From assembly GCA_028293625.1 (NCBI GenBank), contig JAQGOL010000042.1:248001-312000 (forward strand): DNA of 64,000 nt, written 5' to 3'. Of the stretch, positions 38,432-47,586 are shown in pieces. Numbering within the stretch: position 1 is the first letter of the stretch; each line of letters opens with the position of its first letter. The notes below the pieces were generated by a model. That model saw only the letters and a program-made list of their open reading frames with translations. It did not search any database and was not told the DNA's origin. The translations under genes were made by a program, and so were the position numbers. This DNA comes from Chthoniobacteraceae bacterium. GTDB taxonomy: Bacteria > Verrucomicrobiota > Verrucomicrobiia > Chthoniobacterales > Chthoniobacteraceae.

Positions 38432-40249
38432 GTGAGCTACACGGTTTTCGCCCGCAAATATCGCCCCCAGACGTTCGACGACGTCATTGGACAGGAGCAC
38501 ATCACCACCACACTCAAGAACGCCATTGAGCAGAACCGACTTGCGCACGCTTATATTTTTGTCGGGCCGCGCGGCACGGGAAAAACGTCCACCGCGCGGA
38601 TCATGGCGAAGGCGCTCAATTGCGTAAACGGGCCAACGCTGCATCCATGCGGGGTCTGCGACGCGTGCAAAGAGATCGCAGCAGGCACAAGCCTCGACGT
38701 GCTCGAATTCGATGCCGCCTCCAACACTCAGGTCGATAAAATCCGCGAACTCATCATCGACAACGTCAAATATGCGCCGACCCGCGGAGCTTACAAACTG
38801 TACATCGTTGACGAGGTGCATATGCTTTCCACGTCGTCCTTTAACGCTCTTCTAAAAACCCTCGAAGAACCGCCCGCGCACGTCAAATTCATTTTCGCCA
38901 CCACGGACCCTCAAAAGGTCCCAACCACCATCCTGAGCCGCTGCCAGCGCTTTGATCTCAAGCGCATTCCGGCCCCGCTCATTTCCAATCATCTGCTGGG
39001 GATCGCCGCCAAGGAAGGAATCGCCCTTTCAAACGGCGCCGCCGATACCCTGGCACGGGGAGCTGAAGGCGGCATGCGCGATGCCGAATCGATGCTGGAC
39101 CAGCTTGTCGCCTTTTGCGGCAACACCATCGAAGAGGAAGACGTGCTCACCGTTTTCGGGTTCACCGCGCGTGAAACCGTTTCAAGCCTGTGCGATCATC
39201 TCATTGACGCCAATGTGCCCGATGCATTGCGGCTCATTCACGCTCAGGCCGAGGCGGGCAAAGATCTCAGCCGCCTGATGAATGATCTCATCACCCACTT
39301 GCGCAACCTGCTCGTTTCCAAGGCCGATCCCGATGGAATGAAGGACGACCTGGGCGAGGAAGCACTCGCCCCGCTCGTTGAACAGAGCGAGCGCCTGCAA
39401 ATGAGCCAGCTTCTGGAGTTGATCGAGCAGTTTGCCGAAGCCGAGTCGCGCATGAAATGGGCGCCGAATAAGAAAATGCATTTTGAAATCGCCGCGATCC
39501 GCGCGATTCAAACCTTGAGCCAGGCAAGCCTGAGCGACGTGCTTGATACGCTAAGCGCATTGCGTGACGGCAAAGAAATCGCACGCCCTGAACCCCGCGT
39601 TGCCGCCGTCCCGCGCCCGGTCCGTCCCGCGGCAGCCACGGCTCCCGCCAAACCAAAAATCGCCGCCCCGGTTCGACCCGCGGAAACGGCTCCCGTTTCC
39701 AAACCCGAGCCAGCTCCGCCTCTTCCCGTGGCGGCCGCGCCTCTCCCGAAGCCCGCGCCTCTTCCTGTGGCCGCCGCGCCAGCGCCAAAGGCCGCGTCTC
39801 CGGCGCCGAAGGTTGAACCTGCTGTTCCGAAATCCGATCCGGTGGAACCGAAGCCGCAAGCTGCGGTTCCTGAAATGAGCATTGAAACGCTCTGGAAAAC
39901 ATTGGTTACCGAGGTTCGCAGGGATCGTCCTCTGATCGCCATGTGGGTCGAGGCCGGCATGCTGCTTGATCTTGGCAAAGATGCCGCGACCATTGGATTT
40001 CCGCCCGATGCTTCCCTCGCCCAGGAATACTGCGAGCAAGCCACCAACCGCAAATTTCTCCAGGATCTCGCCAGCCGGCTGACGGGGCACCCGCTAAAAC
40101 TGCGCTTTGTAAAACGCGAAGGACTCGCCATCGAACCGGTCGCGGCACTAAAAACCGAGCCGGCACGCGATCCTCTTGAAGAATTCAAAGACGATCCGTT
40201 AATTCGCAAAGCACTCGAAATTTTCAGGGCTGAGATTCAGCCGGTTTAA
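38432..40249 (+). CDS. dnaX: DNA polymerase III subunit gamma/tau
   Basis: Clamp-loader ATPase. The product has 605 residues with GTG start at 38432. The AAA+ part has the standard entry FARKYRPQTFDDVIGQEHI, Walker A GPRGTGKTSTARIMAKAL, the zinc module CVNGPTLHPCGVCDAC, Walker B YKLYIVDEVHML and the sensor/arginine-finger region TTILSRCQRFDLKR. After residue about 385 comes a Pro/Ala/Lys-rich linker of some 100 residues, then a C-terminal domain similar to the tau-type region (IETLWKTLVTEVRRDRPLIAMW). I saw no clear A-run frameshift site for a short gamma form. It is followed 13 bp later by ybaB, the classic dnaX-ybaB pair; recR is not next in this window. Confidence 0.96.
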   Translation: MSYTVFARKYRPQTFDDVIGQEHITTTLKNAIEQNRLAHAYIFVGPRGTGKTSTARIMAKALNCVNGPTLHPCGVCDACKEIAAGTSLDVLEFDAASNTQVDKIRELIIDNVKYAPTRGAYKLYIVDEVHMLSTSSFNALLKTLEEPPAHVKFIFATTDPQKVPTTILSRCQRFDLKRIPAPLISNHLLGIAAKEGIALSNGAADTLARGAEGGMRDAESMLDQLVAFCGNTIEEEDVLTVFGFTARETVSSLCDHLIDANVPDALRLIHAQAEAGKDLSRLMNDLITHLRNLLVSKADPDGMKDDLGEEALAPLVEQSERLQMSQLLELIEQFAEAESRMKWAPNKKMHFEIAAIRAIQTLSQASLSDVLDTLSALRDGKEIARPEPRVAAVPRPVRPAAATAPAKPKIAAPVRPAETAPVSKPEPAPPLPVAAAPLPKPAPLPVAAAPAPKAASPAPKVEPAVPKSDPVEPKPQAAVPEMSIETLWKTLVTEVRRDRPLIAMWVEAGMLLDLGKDAATIGFPPDASLAQEYCEQATNRKFLQDLASRLTGHPLKLRFVKREGLAIEPVAALKTEPARDPLEEFKDDPLIRKALEIFRAEIQPV

Positions 40250-40262
40250 AATTTTCTATTCT

Positions 40263-40577
40263 ATGAACATACAGAAAATGATGAAGCAGGCGGCCAAGAT
40301 GCAGGAGCAAATGGCTCAGGCGCAGGCCGAACTCGCGCAAAAAACGGTGACCGCCACGGCCGGAGGAGGCAAGGTCACGGTGGTGGCCAACGGCGCCGGC
40401 GATGTAATTTCAATCAAGATCAACAAGGAGGTCGTTGATCCCGAGGATGTTGAGATGCTGGAGGAACTCGTCCTGATCGGCGTGCAAAAAGCCATCGAAG
40501 AAGGCAAAGCGCTTGCCTCAAACGAAATGGGCAAATTGACCGCGGGAATGGGACTTCCTCCTGGCCTCGGATTCTAA
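40263..40577 (+). CDS. ybaB: YbaB/EbfC family nucleoid-associated protein
   Basis: The product has 104 residues and is a small dimeric DNA-binding protein of the nucleoid. The N-terminal helix is MNIQKMMKQAAKMQEQMAQA. The core strands are VTATAGGGKVTVVANGAGDV and ISIKINKEVVDPEDVEMLEE, ending in the family tail KLTAGMGLPPGLGF. Length and sequence are standard. It is 13 bp downstream of dnaX and surely in its operon. Confidence 0.96.
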   Translation: MNIQKMMKQAAKMQEQMAQAQAELAQKTVTATAGGGKVTVVANGAGDVISIKINKEVVDPEDVEMLEELVLIGVQKAIEEGKALASNEMGKLTAGMGLPPGLGF

Positions 40578-40589
40578 ACGAGCCGCCAC

Positions 40590-43583
40590 TTACTTGCGCG
40601 CCTCAGGGGTGACAGTGAGCTCAAGGCGCTTGCCATCACGTTCAACGACGACCTTGATCGGCTGCCCGATTTTTACCGCGTCAAGGGCGTAGGTATAATC
40701 GTAAATGTTGGCGAGTTTAAGACTCGCAAATTCCACGAGCACATCGCCCCCTTTGATCCCGCCCTTCTCCGCGGGGCTCCCGCCGCGCACGCCGCTGAGT
40801 TTTACGCCTTTTACTTCCGTCGTGTAATCGGGAATGGTTCCAAGATAAGCGCGCAACGTTTCCCGTGAACCGCCCGCTTCCTTGTCGCTCCGCTCCACGC
40901 GTGCCAAATCGGGCCGCTCGGGAGCGCTCGCTACATCGAGCACAATCTGCTGAGCCATCCTGGCAATCCGTTCAGCGCCTTCGTAGTTGAGTTTTTCCGC
41001 CGTGTCAGTCGGCCGATGATAATCCTCATGCGCGCCGGTGAAAAAATTGAGGACAGGGATGCGTTTGGGATAAAAGCTTGTCGTGTCGGTCGGAAGATAT
41101 GGGTCGTCCTGAAGGACAAGATTAAACCCGGCGGCGACGTTGCGTTTCTCAATCAGCTTGGTCCAGAGCTTCGAGGAACCGACCCCTTGAATGGTCAGCT
41201 TGTTCTCTTTTAAACGGCCCACCATGTCGAAGTTGATATAGGCGGCCACCTGCTTGAGCGGCACCGGCGGTTTTTCGCAGAAAGCGGCTGAACCGATAAG
41301 CCCGATCTCTTCGCCTGACCAAAATGCGAACACGATGCCGCGGCGAAACTTATCGGGATGCGCGGCGCGTTCCCCGGCCAAAGAGGCCGCCAACTCCATA
41401 ATCACAGCCACGCCCGAGCCATTGTCATCAGCCCCGGCATGGACCTTTTCTTCCTCGCCCGACCGCGCCATCGAACTTGAATTCGAACCAAGTCCCAGGT
41501 GATCGTAATGAGCGCCCACGATCACATACTCGCAATCCTTTGTCTCTCCGCCCGGAGGCAACCAGCCGACCACGCTGCGATCCGTCTTCTTGATGTGCTC
41601 AACACCGGCTTCTAACCGCACCCGCACTTTGGGCAATACGAACCCGCCTTCCGCATGCGGATTCTCGGTATCGAGCCCCGATTGCAACGTCTTAAGATCT
41701 TTGCCCGATGGGGCCAGAAGCGCACCGGCCAGCTTGCCGCTAATTGAGTGCGCGATAATTCCCGAACCGGCCAGGGTGCCGTCACCCGTCAACGCGATCA
41801 GGTCGCCTGCCTGAGGCGAATTGGGACCCGCGACAAAAAGGACCGCCTTTGCGCCCCGTTCCCGGGCCATCATCGCTTTATATCGAAGGCCCGCGTAACG
41901 ATTTAATTGCGCGCGCCTCTGCGGATCGACTTCCTCGGGCACATAACGAAGTATAAGGACCACCTTATCCTTCACATCGAGGCCCTCGTAAGAATTGTAG
42001 CGGCCGCCGTTGCCTTCCGGCACCGAAAGCCCGTATCCGGCGAAAACCACTTCGCCTTCAACCTCAGCACTGTCGCTAAAAGAAAGCGGTCGAAAATCGA
42101 CGTCTGAAGCAAATTCCGCGGCGGGCCCATCGCTTTGAAGCGTGATTCGATTTTTGCCAGGCAACATCTTTACTCCTGCGTCGAATTCAAAAGGCTGAAA
42201 GAATTCGTTTCCAAGCGGCTTCACCCCGACGCTTTGCAAATACTCGGCGAGAAAATTTGCGGAGGCTTCCGCTCCCGGCGTACCAGTCATGCGTCCCTGG
42301 CGCGCGGGATCAGCCAGCCAATCGACTTCGGCGTGTAAATCGGCGGCTGCGATGGTCGAGGTGAGTGTGGCGCCATTAACATGGACGACCGCTCCGGCCG
42401 CCTTCGGCAAAGGCGACGTCTCATTTTCCTGCTCGATCCGATGCTTGTCAGCGGCCTGCGCCTGCGCTTCGATTGCCTTGAGTTCCTCGGCAGAGCGCTG
42501 GCGTTTTGGCGATTCTTCCAGCGCTTTTACCGCCGCCGGATGATTCCAGTTTGCCAGAAATAACTGCGATTTTTTGTCTCCGGTCCGATTGGAGGTCCAG
42601 CTCAAGCGTTTTCCATCGGGCGAAAAGACCGGCAACCCGTCAAAGCCATCGGTATCCGTGACGCGAACCGGCTCATGAATTCCTTTCACATCGACGATAA
42701 ACAATTCGAAGTTTTCGAATCCGAATTTATTGGAGGTAAAGATGATGTACTGACCACTTGGATGATAAAATGGCGCCCAGGACATCGACTTGAAATCGGT
42801 GATCCGCTGCACGTCCGAGCCGTCTGTTTTCATGGTGAAAACGTCCGCATTCATCCCGCTGGCATCAAATCGGCGCCAGATGATGCGCTCTCCGTCGGGC
42901 GAAAAGAACGGCCCTCCATCGTATCCGGGTGAACTCGTCAGCCTGCGCTGATCGCTCCCATCGGAATTCATAATATAGATGTCGCCGAAATAGGCGGGAT
43001 CCTTCTCAAAACGCGCCTTGTCCTCGGCGGAAAGCTTTTCAACTGGAAAAGCAGCGCGGAGCGAACAGAAGACGATCTTCTTTCCATCCGGGGAAAAGGA
43101 ACCTTCCGCGTCGTAACCAGGCGCATCGGTGAGCCGAGTCATCTCTGTGCCGTCTTGTTGGCACGAAAAGATATCCATCGCCGGGTCGTAGTCCCATGAA
43201 TAACGGCGTTGTTTGCCCGAGGCACGAAACTCCAATTCCGCGGCTTGTTTAGCCTGCGCCTCGGGATCGAGCTGAGTAGACGCAAATAAAAGCCGCGATG
43301 TGCCCGGCTGAAAAAAAGCGCAGGTTGTCTTGCCTATGCCGGAGGAAACCCGGGCACTCTCCCCGGAAAGCAGATCCAGAAGGTAGATCTGGTAGAAAGG
43401 ATTCGCTTCCTCACGTTCGCTTTGAAAGACAAGCAGATTTCCATCACCATGGAAGTAACCTTCCCCGCTCCGTTTCCCTTCAAATATCAGCTGCCGCGCG
43501 TTGCTGAGAAAGCCCGTTTCCGCGGCAGGTGATTCAATAGTTAAGAAGAACAGCGCGGCGAAACAGGCCAGTATCCGTGACAT
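40590..43583 (-). CDS. Secreted TolB-propeller/M28 peptidase/PDZ protein
   Basis: The product has 997 residues from ATG 43583, which starts a signal peptide (MSRILACFAALFFLTIESPA). Residues about 25-370 form a TolB-like propeller with repeats such as AEGSFSPDGKKIVFCS, GGPFFSPDGERIIWR and GLPVFSPDGKRLSW. Residues about 400-880 are an M28 zinc aminopeptidase with an inserted PA domain; metal ligands are His and Asp in GAHYDHLG (about 689-692), Asp in GADDNGSG, Glu in WSGEEIGL, Asp in NFDMVGR and His in HEDYHRPTDTAEKL. A C-terminal PDZ domain (about 905-990) has GGSPAEKGGIKGGDVLVEF. It should cleave peptides in the periplasm or outside; the propeller may gate or dock substrate. It converges on ybaB. 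Confidence 0.92.
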   Translation of the reverse strand: MSRILACFAALFFLTIESPAAETGFLSNARQLIFEGKRSGEGYFHGDGNLLVFQSEREEANPFYQIYLLDLLSGESARVSSGIGKTTCAFFQPGTSRLLFASTQLDPEAQAKQAAELEFRASGKQRRYSWDYDPAMDIFSCQQDGTEMTRLTDAPGYDAEGSFSPDGKKIVFCSLRAAFPVEKLSAEDKARFEKDPAYFGDIYIMNSDGSDQRRLTSSPGYDGGPFFSPDGERIIWRRFDASGMNADVFTMKTDGSDVQRITDFKSMSWAPFYHPSGQYIIFTSNKFGFENFELFIVDVKGIHEPVRVTDTDGFDGLPVFSPDGKRLSWTSNRTGDKKSQLFLANWNHPAAVKALEESPKRQRSAEELKAIEAQAQAADKHRIEQENETSPLPKAAGAVVHVNGATLTSTIAAADLHAEVDWLADPARQGRMTGTPGAEASANFLAEYLQSVGVKPLGNEFFQPFEFDAGVKMLPGKNRITLQSDGPAAEFASDVDFRPLSFSDSAEVEGEVVFAGYGLSVPEGNGGRYNSYEGLDVKDKVVLILRYVPEEVDPQRRAQLNRYAGLRYKAMMARERGAKAVLFVAGPNSPQAGDLIALTGDGTLAGSGIIAHSISGKLAGALLAPSGKDLKTLQSGLDTENPHAEGGFVLPKVRVRLEAGVEHIKKTDRSVVGWLPPGGETKDCEYVIVGAHYDHLGLGSNSSSMARSGEEEKVHAGADDNGSGVAVIMELAASLAGERAAHPDKFRRGIVFAFWSGEEIGLIGSAAFCEKPPVPLKQVAAYINFDMVGRLKENKLTIQGVGSSKLWTKLIEKRNVAAGFNLVLQDDPYLPTDTTSFYPKRIPVLNFFTGAHEDYHRPTDTAEKLNYEGAERIARMAQQIVLDVASAPERPDLARVERSDKEAGGSRETLRAYLGTIPDYTTEVKGVKLSGVRGGSPAEKGGIKGGDVLVEFASLKLANIYDYTYALDAVKIGQPIKVVVERDGKRLELTVTPEARK

Positions 43584-43652
43584 GCGGTAGGAATACCAAC
43601 GAGGCGAAGGAGTGACAAGGTCACTTTCCGTCATCCGCTTCGGCCGCTTGTC

Positions 43653-44351
43653 CTACCAGTTCTTAACCCACTTCGGGGAATCCTTGAACGGTCCGGGGGC
43701 GCCGCCATCCGGTGCGTCAGCGCGGTTGGAGCCGCCCGTCGACCATAGATCAAAAGTGGAATTATATCCAACCGGCGGGCCTACTTCCGTCAGGCGATTC
43801 GCAGACGCTTTGGAGCGCAAGGCATCCGCATAAACCTGCTCCTGAAACGCGTAACCAGTGGAGTAACCATAGCAATTGCCCCATGGATCCTGAATCCAGT
43901 TTACCAGGATTACCTTCCCGTCCTTTTTCTGAGTATTCAGCATGTCAGGCTTGAACTCGTAATAGGTCTTCTCATTGGCGTTGGGACGGAAGTCGCGATC
44001 TACTTTGTCTCCGCTCAGTTCCTCGTATAAAAACTGGCTTGCCAATTGATACTTCTTGGCCGTCGTCCCCGATCCAGTCGGCACGGCATCCTTGCGCGGA
44101 TCAAGGAAATCGGTCCCTGCAATCGCAGTCGGCTCTGTGACTCCAGCCAGACGCGGGTAAGATCCGTTGTCGGATCGATAGTTTTCGCACGCGGAGCTAA
44201 GCGCCGCGATTTCGCCTGTGGCGCGATGCATTGCTGCATTCCGATGAGCCAGACTGCTGACGCCAATTACCAGCGACGTAAGCACGGTAATAATGACGAT
44301 CACGGTGAGTAACTCGACCAGCGTGAAACCGCGGACGGTGGAGCGCTTCAT
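43653..44351 (-). CDS. Type II secretion/type IV pilus pseudopilin (PulG-like)
   Basis: The product has 232 residues. The class III prepilin leader is short and cleaves at the usual site (MKRSTVRG then FTLVELLTVIVIITVLTSLV), with the conserved Glu at +5 of the mature protein. The first helix is hydrophobic, followed by HRATGEIAALSSACENYRSDNGSYP as in GspG-type major pseudopilins. The C-terminal part is longer than E. coli GspG and has a WQ/IQDPWGNCYGYSTG motif typical of the family in PVC bacteria. It is the last gene of the pilus operon, 84 bp after pilC. Confidence 0.88.
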   Translation of the reverse strand: MKRSTVRGFTLVELLTVIVIITVLTSLVIGVSSLAHRNAAMHRATGEIAALSSACENYRSDNGSYPRLAGVTEPTAIAGTDFLDPRKDAVPTGSGTTAKKYQLASQFLYEELSGDKVDRDFRPNANEKTYYEFKPDMLNTQKKDGKVILVNWIQDPWGNCYGYSTGYAFQEQVYADALRSKASANRLTEVGPPVGYNSTFDLWSTGGSNRADAPDGGAPGPFKDSPKWVKNW

Positions 44352-44435
44352 AATAAGATTAATGGGGGGCTAAAGAGCGGCCGATTCTGGAGTGGATACT
44401 CTGGATCTGAAAAAGACGTTTGAAAACAAAGGGAA

Positions 44436-45722
44436 CTAACCGGCCTGCATTCCCTGGATGATGCTGATCAGCGGCATGAAGAGCGCAATAACGATCGTTC
44501 CGACAATCAGCGCCAGGAGCACAATCATGATCGGCTCAAGGAGTGACGTTAGACCTTCCACGGCATTATCGACTTCATCATCGTAAACTTCCGCGATCTT
44601 GAGAAGCATCTCGGGCAACTGGCCTGTTTCTTCACCCACGTCGACCATCGAAATCACCATCGGAGGAAAGACGCCGCTGGCTTCAAGCGGTTGAACGATC
44701 GATTCACCTTCCTTGACGGCGTCATGCACCTTCGTTACCGCGTCGGCCACAACAGCGTTGCCGGCCGTGTCGCGGGTAATATTGAGCGCCTGGAGAATGG
44801 GAACGCCGCTCGTTACCAAGGTGCCGAGGGTCCGGCTAAACCGCGAGATTGAGCTTTTTCGGGAAAGATCGCCAAAGAGCGGCAATTTCAGTGCGATCCG
44901 ATCGAGCGCCTGGCGGCCGTTTGGATTGCGCGAGATCATTTTATAGGCAACCACAAACACCACGATGCCGGCGATAATGTAATACCACTGACCCTTGATG
45001 ATGTTACTTGCCTGAATGACCATCAGAGTAATTCCAGGCAGCGGTTTGTTCCCGAGCATTTCCTTGAAGATCTGCTCGAAACGCGGAACGATAAACGCCA
45101 GCAAGAAGACCATGATCAACATTGCGATCATGAGCACGATGACCGGATAAGCCATCGCCGCGACTACTTTGTTTTTGATCTTCTGCGCCTTCTCCTGGAA
45201 CTCAGCAAGACGCTGCAAAACGATTTCAAGCACACCGCCAAGCTCGCCGGCTTTCACCATGTTGATGTAAAGCTTGTTGAAGATGCGAGGATGCTGAGCC
45301 ATCGACTCGGAAAACGTGCTGCCACCTTGCACCGCATCGGCCAGCGCATTGATTGTGTTTTTTAAAACAAGATCCTTTTCCTGCTTGGCCAGTACTGTCA
45401 ATCCACGCAAAAGCGGAAGTCCCGCGTCAATCAGCGTCGCCAACTGCCTGGTAAAAATCATCAGCACTTTGCCGCTGACCGTTTTCCGGGCAAACATGCC
45501 GGGCCCGCCCGATTTGGATTTGGGCGCCGCGGCGGTCTTGATCGCTTTCTGGACCTTCTTGGACTGCTTGACAGCCGTCCCCTTGCCCTCCTCGGTCACG
45601 CTGGTTGGAAAATAACCAGTCTGGCGCAATTGGCCCACAACGTCGTTAGCCGAGGCGGCTTCAAGCACGCCTCGCGATTCTTGTCCGCGGGCATCCAGCG
45701 CGATATATTCAAATTTAGCCAT
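44436..45722 (-). CDS. pilC: Type IV pilus/type II secretion inner-membrane protein PilC
   Basis: The product has 428 residues, GspF/PilC family, the inner-membrane platform of the pilus or pseudopilus machine. The N-terminus is FEYIALDARGQESRGVLEA. Two cytoplasmic helical domains (LATLIDAGLPLLRGLTVL; GTLVTSGVPILQALNITRD) each precede membrane helices (VLMIAMLIMVFLLAFIVP; LEPIMIVLLALIVGTIVIA). Full length. A 158-bp spacer with a hairpin separates it from the upstream pilB copy. Confidence 0.95.
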   Translation of the reverse strand: MAKFEYIALDARGQESRGVLEAASANDVVGQLRQTGYFPTSVTEEGKGTAVKQSKKVQKAIKTAAAPKSKSGGPGMFARKTVSGKVLMIFTRQLATLIDAGLPLLRGLTVLAKQEKDLVLKNTINALADAVQGGSTFSESMAQHPRIFNKLYINMVKAGELGGVLEIVLQRLAEFQEKAQKIKNKVVAAMAYPVIVLMIAMLIMVFLLAFIVPRFEQIFKEMLGNKPLPGITLMVIQASNIIKGQWYYIIAGIVVFVVAYKMISRNPNGRQALDRIALKLPLFGDLSRKSSISRFSRTLGTLVTSGVPILQALNITRDTAGNAVVADAVTKVHDAVKEGESIVQPLEASGVFPPMVISMVDVGEETGQLPEMLLKIAEVYDDEVDNAVEGLTSLLEPIMIVLLALIVGTIVIALFMPLISIIQGMQAG

Positions 45723-45836
45723 AAAGGGGGGAAATGGTCACCCGTGCAGGGTTCGAAGAGATTGTTAAGACCCGAAAGAGAGGTTGTCGATGATGTTTTG
45801 AAAAGGAATCCCCTAATAAAAACGGGGAACTCCTGC

Positions 45837-45853
45837 GAGCGCGGTTGGCGCTC
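45837..45853 (-). terminator. Hairpin between pilB copy 2 and pilC
   Basis: A 6-bp perfect stem (GAGCGC at 45837-45842 and GCGCTC at 45848-45853, loop GGTTG) lies just downstream of the pilB copy at 45881, in the spacer before pilC. It has no strong T run. It could be a partial terminator or a transcript-processing site that tunes pilC-pulG expression. Confidence 0.35.
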
Positions 45854-45880
45854 TGTCAGACTGCAAAAAACGGAGGCGGA

Positions 45881-47566
45881 TCAGGTATACTTCAGCACTT
45901 CTTCAATCGTGGTTTCCCCGTCGTAAATGCAACGCAGCCCATCCTGCCGCAGCGTCGTCATGCCGAGCTCAATGGCTTTCTGCTTCAGCACCACGCCCGG
46001 AGCCCGCTCATTGATGAGTTCCCGGATCGGATCACTCATATCAAGCAATTCGTAGATCCCTTTTCGGCCTTTATAGCCGGTATTATTGCAAGCCTCGCAT
46101 CCTTTTCCGTAGTAAAAATTCTTGTCTCCAATCTCGTGCGGAGAAAGCCCAAGCTGCGTAAGCACGGCTTCAGAAGGTTCATAGGGAGTGCGGCATCCCG
46201 TGCAGATTTTACGAATCAGGCGCTGGCCAAGAACGCCTTCAAGCGCTGCCGAAATCAGGAACGGCTCAACCCCCATGTCAACCAGACGTGTGACAGCTCC
46301 GGGAGCGTCGTTGGTATGCAGCGTCGTGAAGACCAAGTGACCGGTCAGCGACGCCTGAATGGCAATCTGAGCCGTCTCGATATCGCGCGTTTCCCCTACC
46401 ATGATGCGGTCAGGATCCTGCCGCAAAAAGGCGCGCAGCACTCGGGCAAAGTTTAATCCGATCGCTTCATTAACCGGGACCTGAATGATCCCTTCAATAT
46501 CATATTCAACCGGGTCTTCCGCAGTCAGCACCTTGGAATCAATGGTGTTGATTTCATTGAGCGCCGCATAAAGCGTGGTCGTTTTGCCCGAACCGGTAGG
46601 GCCCGTGACAATAAAGATGCCGTTTGGCTTCTCAATGGTCTTGAGAATGTAGTTATGGATGTGCGGCGGCATCTTGAGCGCCTCAAGGCTCAGATTGACA
46701 GCAGCCCGATCGAGCACCCGCATAACCACGCTTTCACCGAACTGAGTCGGCAGGGTGGAAACACGCAGATCGACCTGGCGTCCGCCAATGATCTTTTGAA
46801 TACGTCCATCCTGCGGCAGGCGGCGCTCGGCAATGTTAAGGTTCGCCATCACCTTCACGCGCGATGTGACCGGTCCCGCCAGATGCCGCGGCGGAGGCGA
46901 CATTTCATAAAGCGCACCGTCGACACGGTAGCGGATTTTAAATTCGGTTTCGAATGGTTCAAAATGAATGTCAGATGCGCGATCCTGAATAGCCTGGAAA
47001 AGGATCAGATCGACATACCGAATGATAGGAGTCGCGTTCGCCTCAGCCTCGAGATTCTTTTCATTGATCTGCGAATCCGGTCCGCCGAACTCCATCTCGC
47101 CGCCAAGCTGGGCGAGAATCTCGTCCATGCTGGAAGCATCGTTCCCGTAATGCTTCTTAATGAGTTCATCGATCTGGTAAACCGCTGCGACGAGGACCTG
47201 AATTTCTTTGCCCAACGCAAAACGGAGATCTTCTGCCGTTTGCGAATTCAACGGGTCAGCCAGCGCGATCTGGATCGTGTAACCATCGGTGCCAAGCGGC
47301 ATGGCACGGTGCAGCACGGCCAGCGAGGCGGGAATCAGGCTGATGACCTCCGGCGCGGGTTCATAACCGGCAAGGCCGACAAAGTCAGTGCCCATCGACT
47401 CGGCTACCGTCTGGTAGTATTCGTCCTCGGTGAGAATTCCGTAGTCCACCATTGTCTGGGTAAGACTTTTGCCAGTGCGGTCAACTTCTTGGGCAATATC
47501 GTTGATCTGATCGCGATCGACGATGCCTTGGTCGGCGAAAAGTTCGAGGACTTGTTTTGAGTTCAT
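45881..47566 (-). CDS. pilB: Type IV pilus assembly ATPase PilB (copy 2)
   Basis: The product has 561 residues, GspE/PilB secretion ATPase. The N-terminal GspE_N-type domain has LELFADQGIVDRDQINDIAQ and TEDEYYQTVAESMGTDFV. The ATPase core has Walker A GPTGSGKTTTLYAAL, an Asp-box region and the AIQASLTGHLVFTTLHTNDA Walker B/His box. The C-terminal zinc knuckle is CTGCRTPYE with CEACNNTGYKGR. All motor residues expected for an active enzyme are visible. It begins 20 bp after pilT. Confidence 0.95.
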   Translation of the reverse strand: MNSKQVLELFADQGIVDRDQINDIAQEVDRTGKSLTQTMVDYGILTEDEYYQTVAESMGTDFVGLAGYEPAPEVISLIPASLAVLHRAMPLGTDGYTIQIALADPLNSQTAEDLRFALGKEIQVLVAAVYQIDELIKKHYGNDASSMDEILAQLGGEMEFGGPDSQINEKNLEAEANATPIIRYVDLILFQAIQDRASDIHFEPFETEFKIRYRVDGALYEMSPPPRHLAGPVTSRVKVMANLNIAERRLPQDGRIQKIIGGRQVDLRVSTLPTQFGESVVMRVLDRAAVNLSLEALKMPPHIHNYILKTIEKPNGIFIVTGPTGSGKTTTLYAALNEINTIDSKVLTAEDPVEYDIEGIIQVPVNEAIGLNFARVLRAFLRQDPDRIMVGETRDIETAQIAIQASLTGHLVFTTLHTNDAPGAVTRLVDMGVEPFLISAALEGVLGQRLIRKICTGCRTPYEPSEAVLTQLGLSPHEIGDKNFYYGKGCEACNNTGYKGRKGIYELLDMSDPIRELINERAPGVVLKQKAIELGMTTLRQDGLRCIYDGETTIEEVLKYT

Positions 47567-47586
47567 GGTGGGGAAAATAAAAAAGG

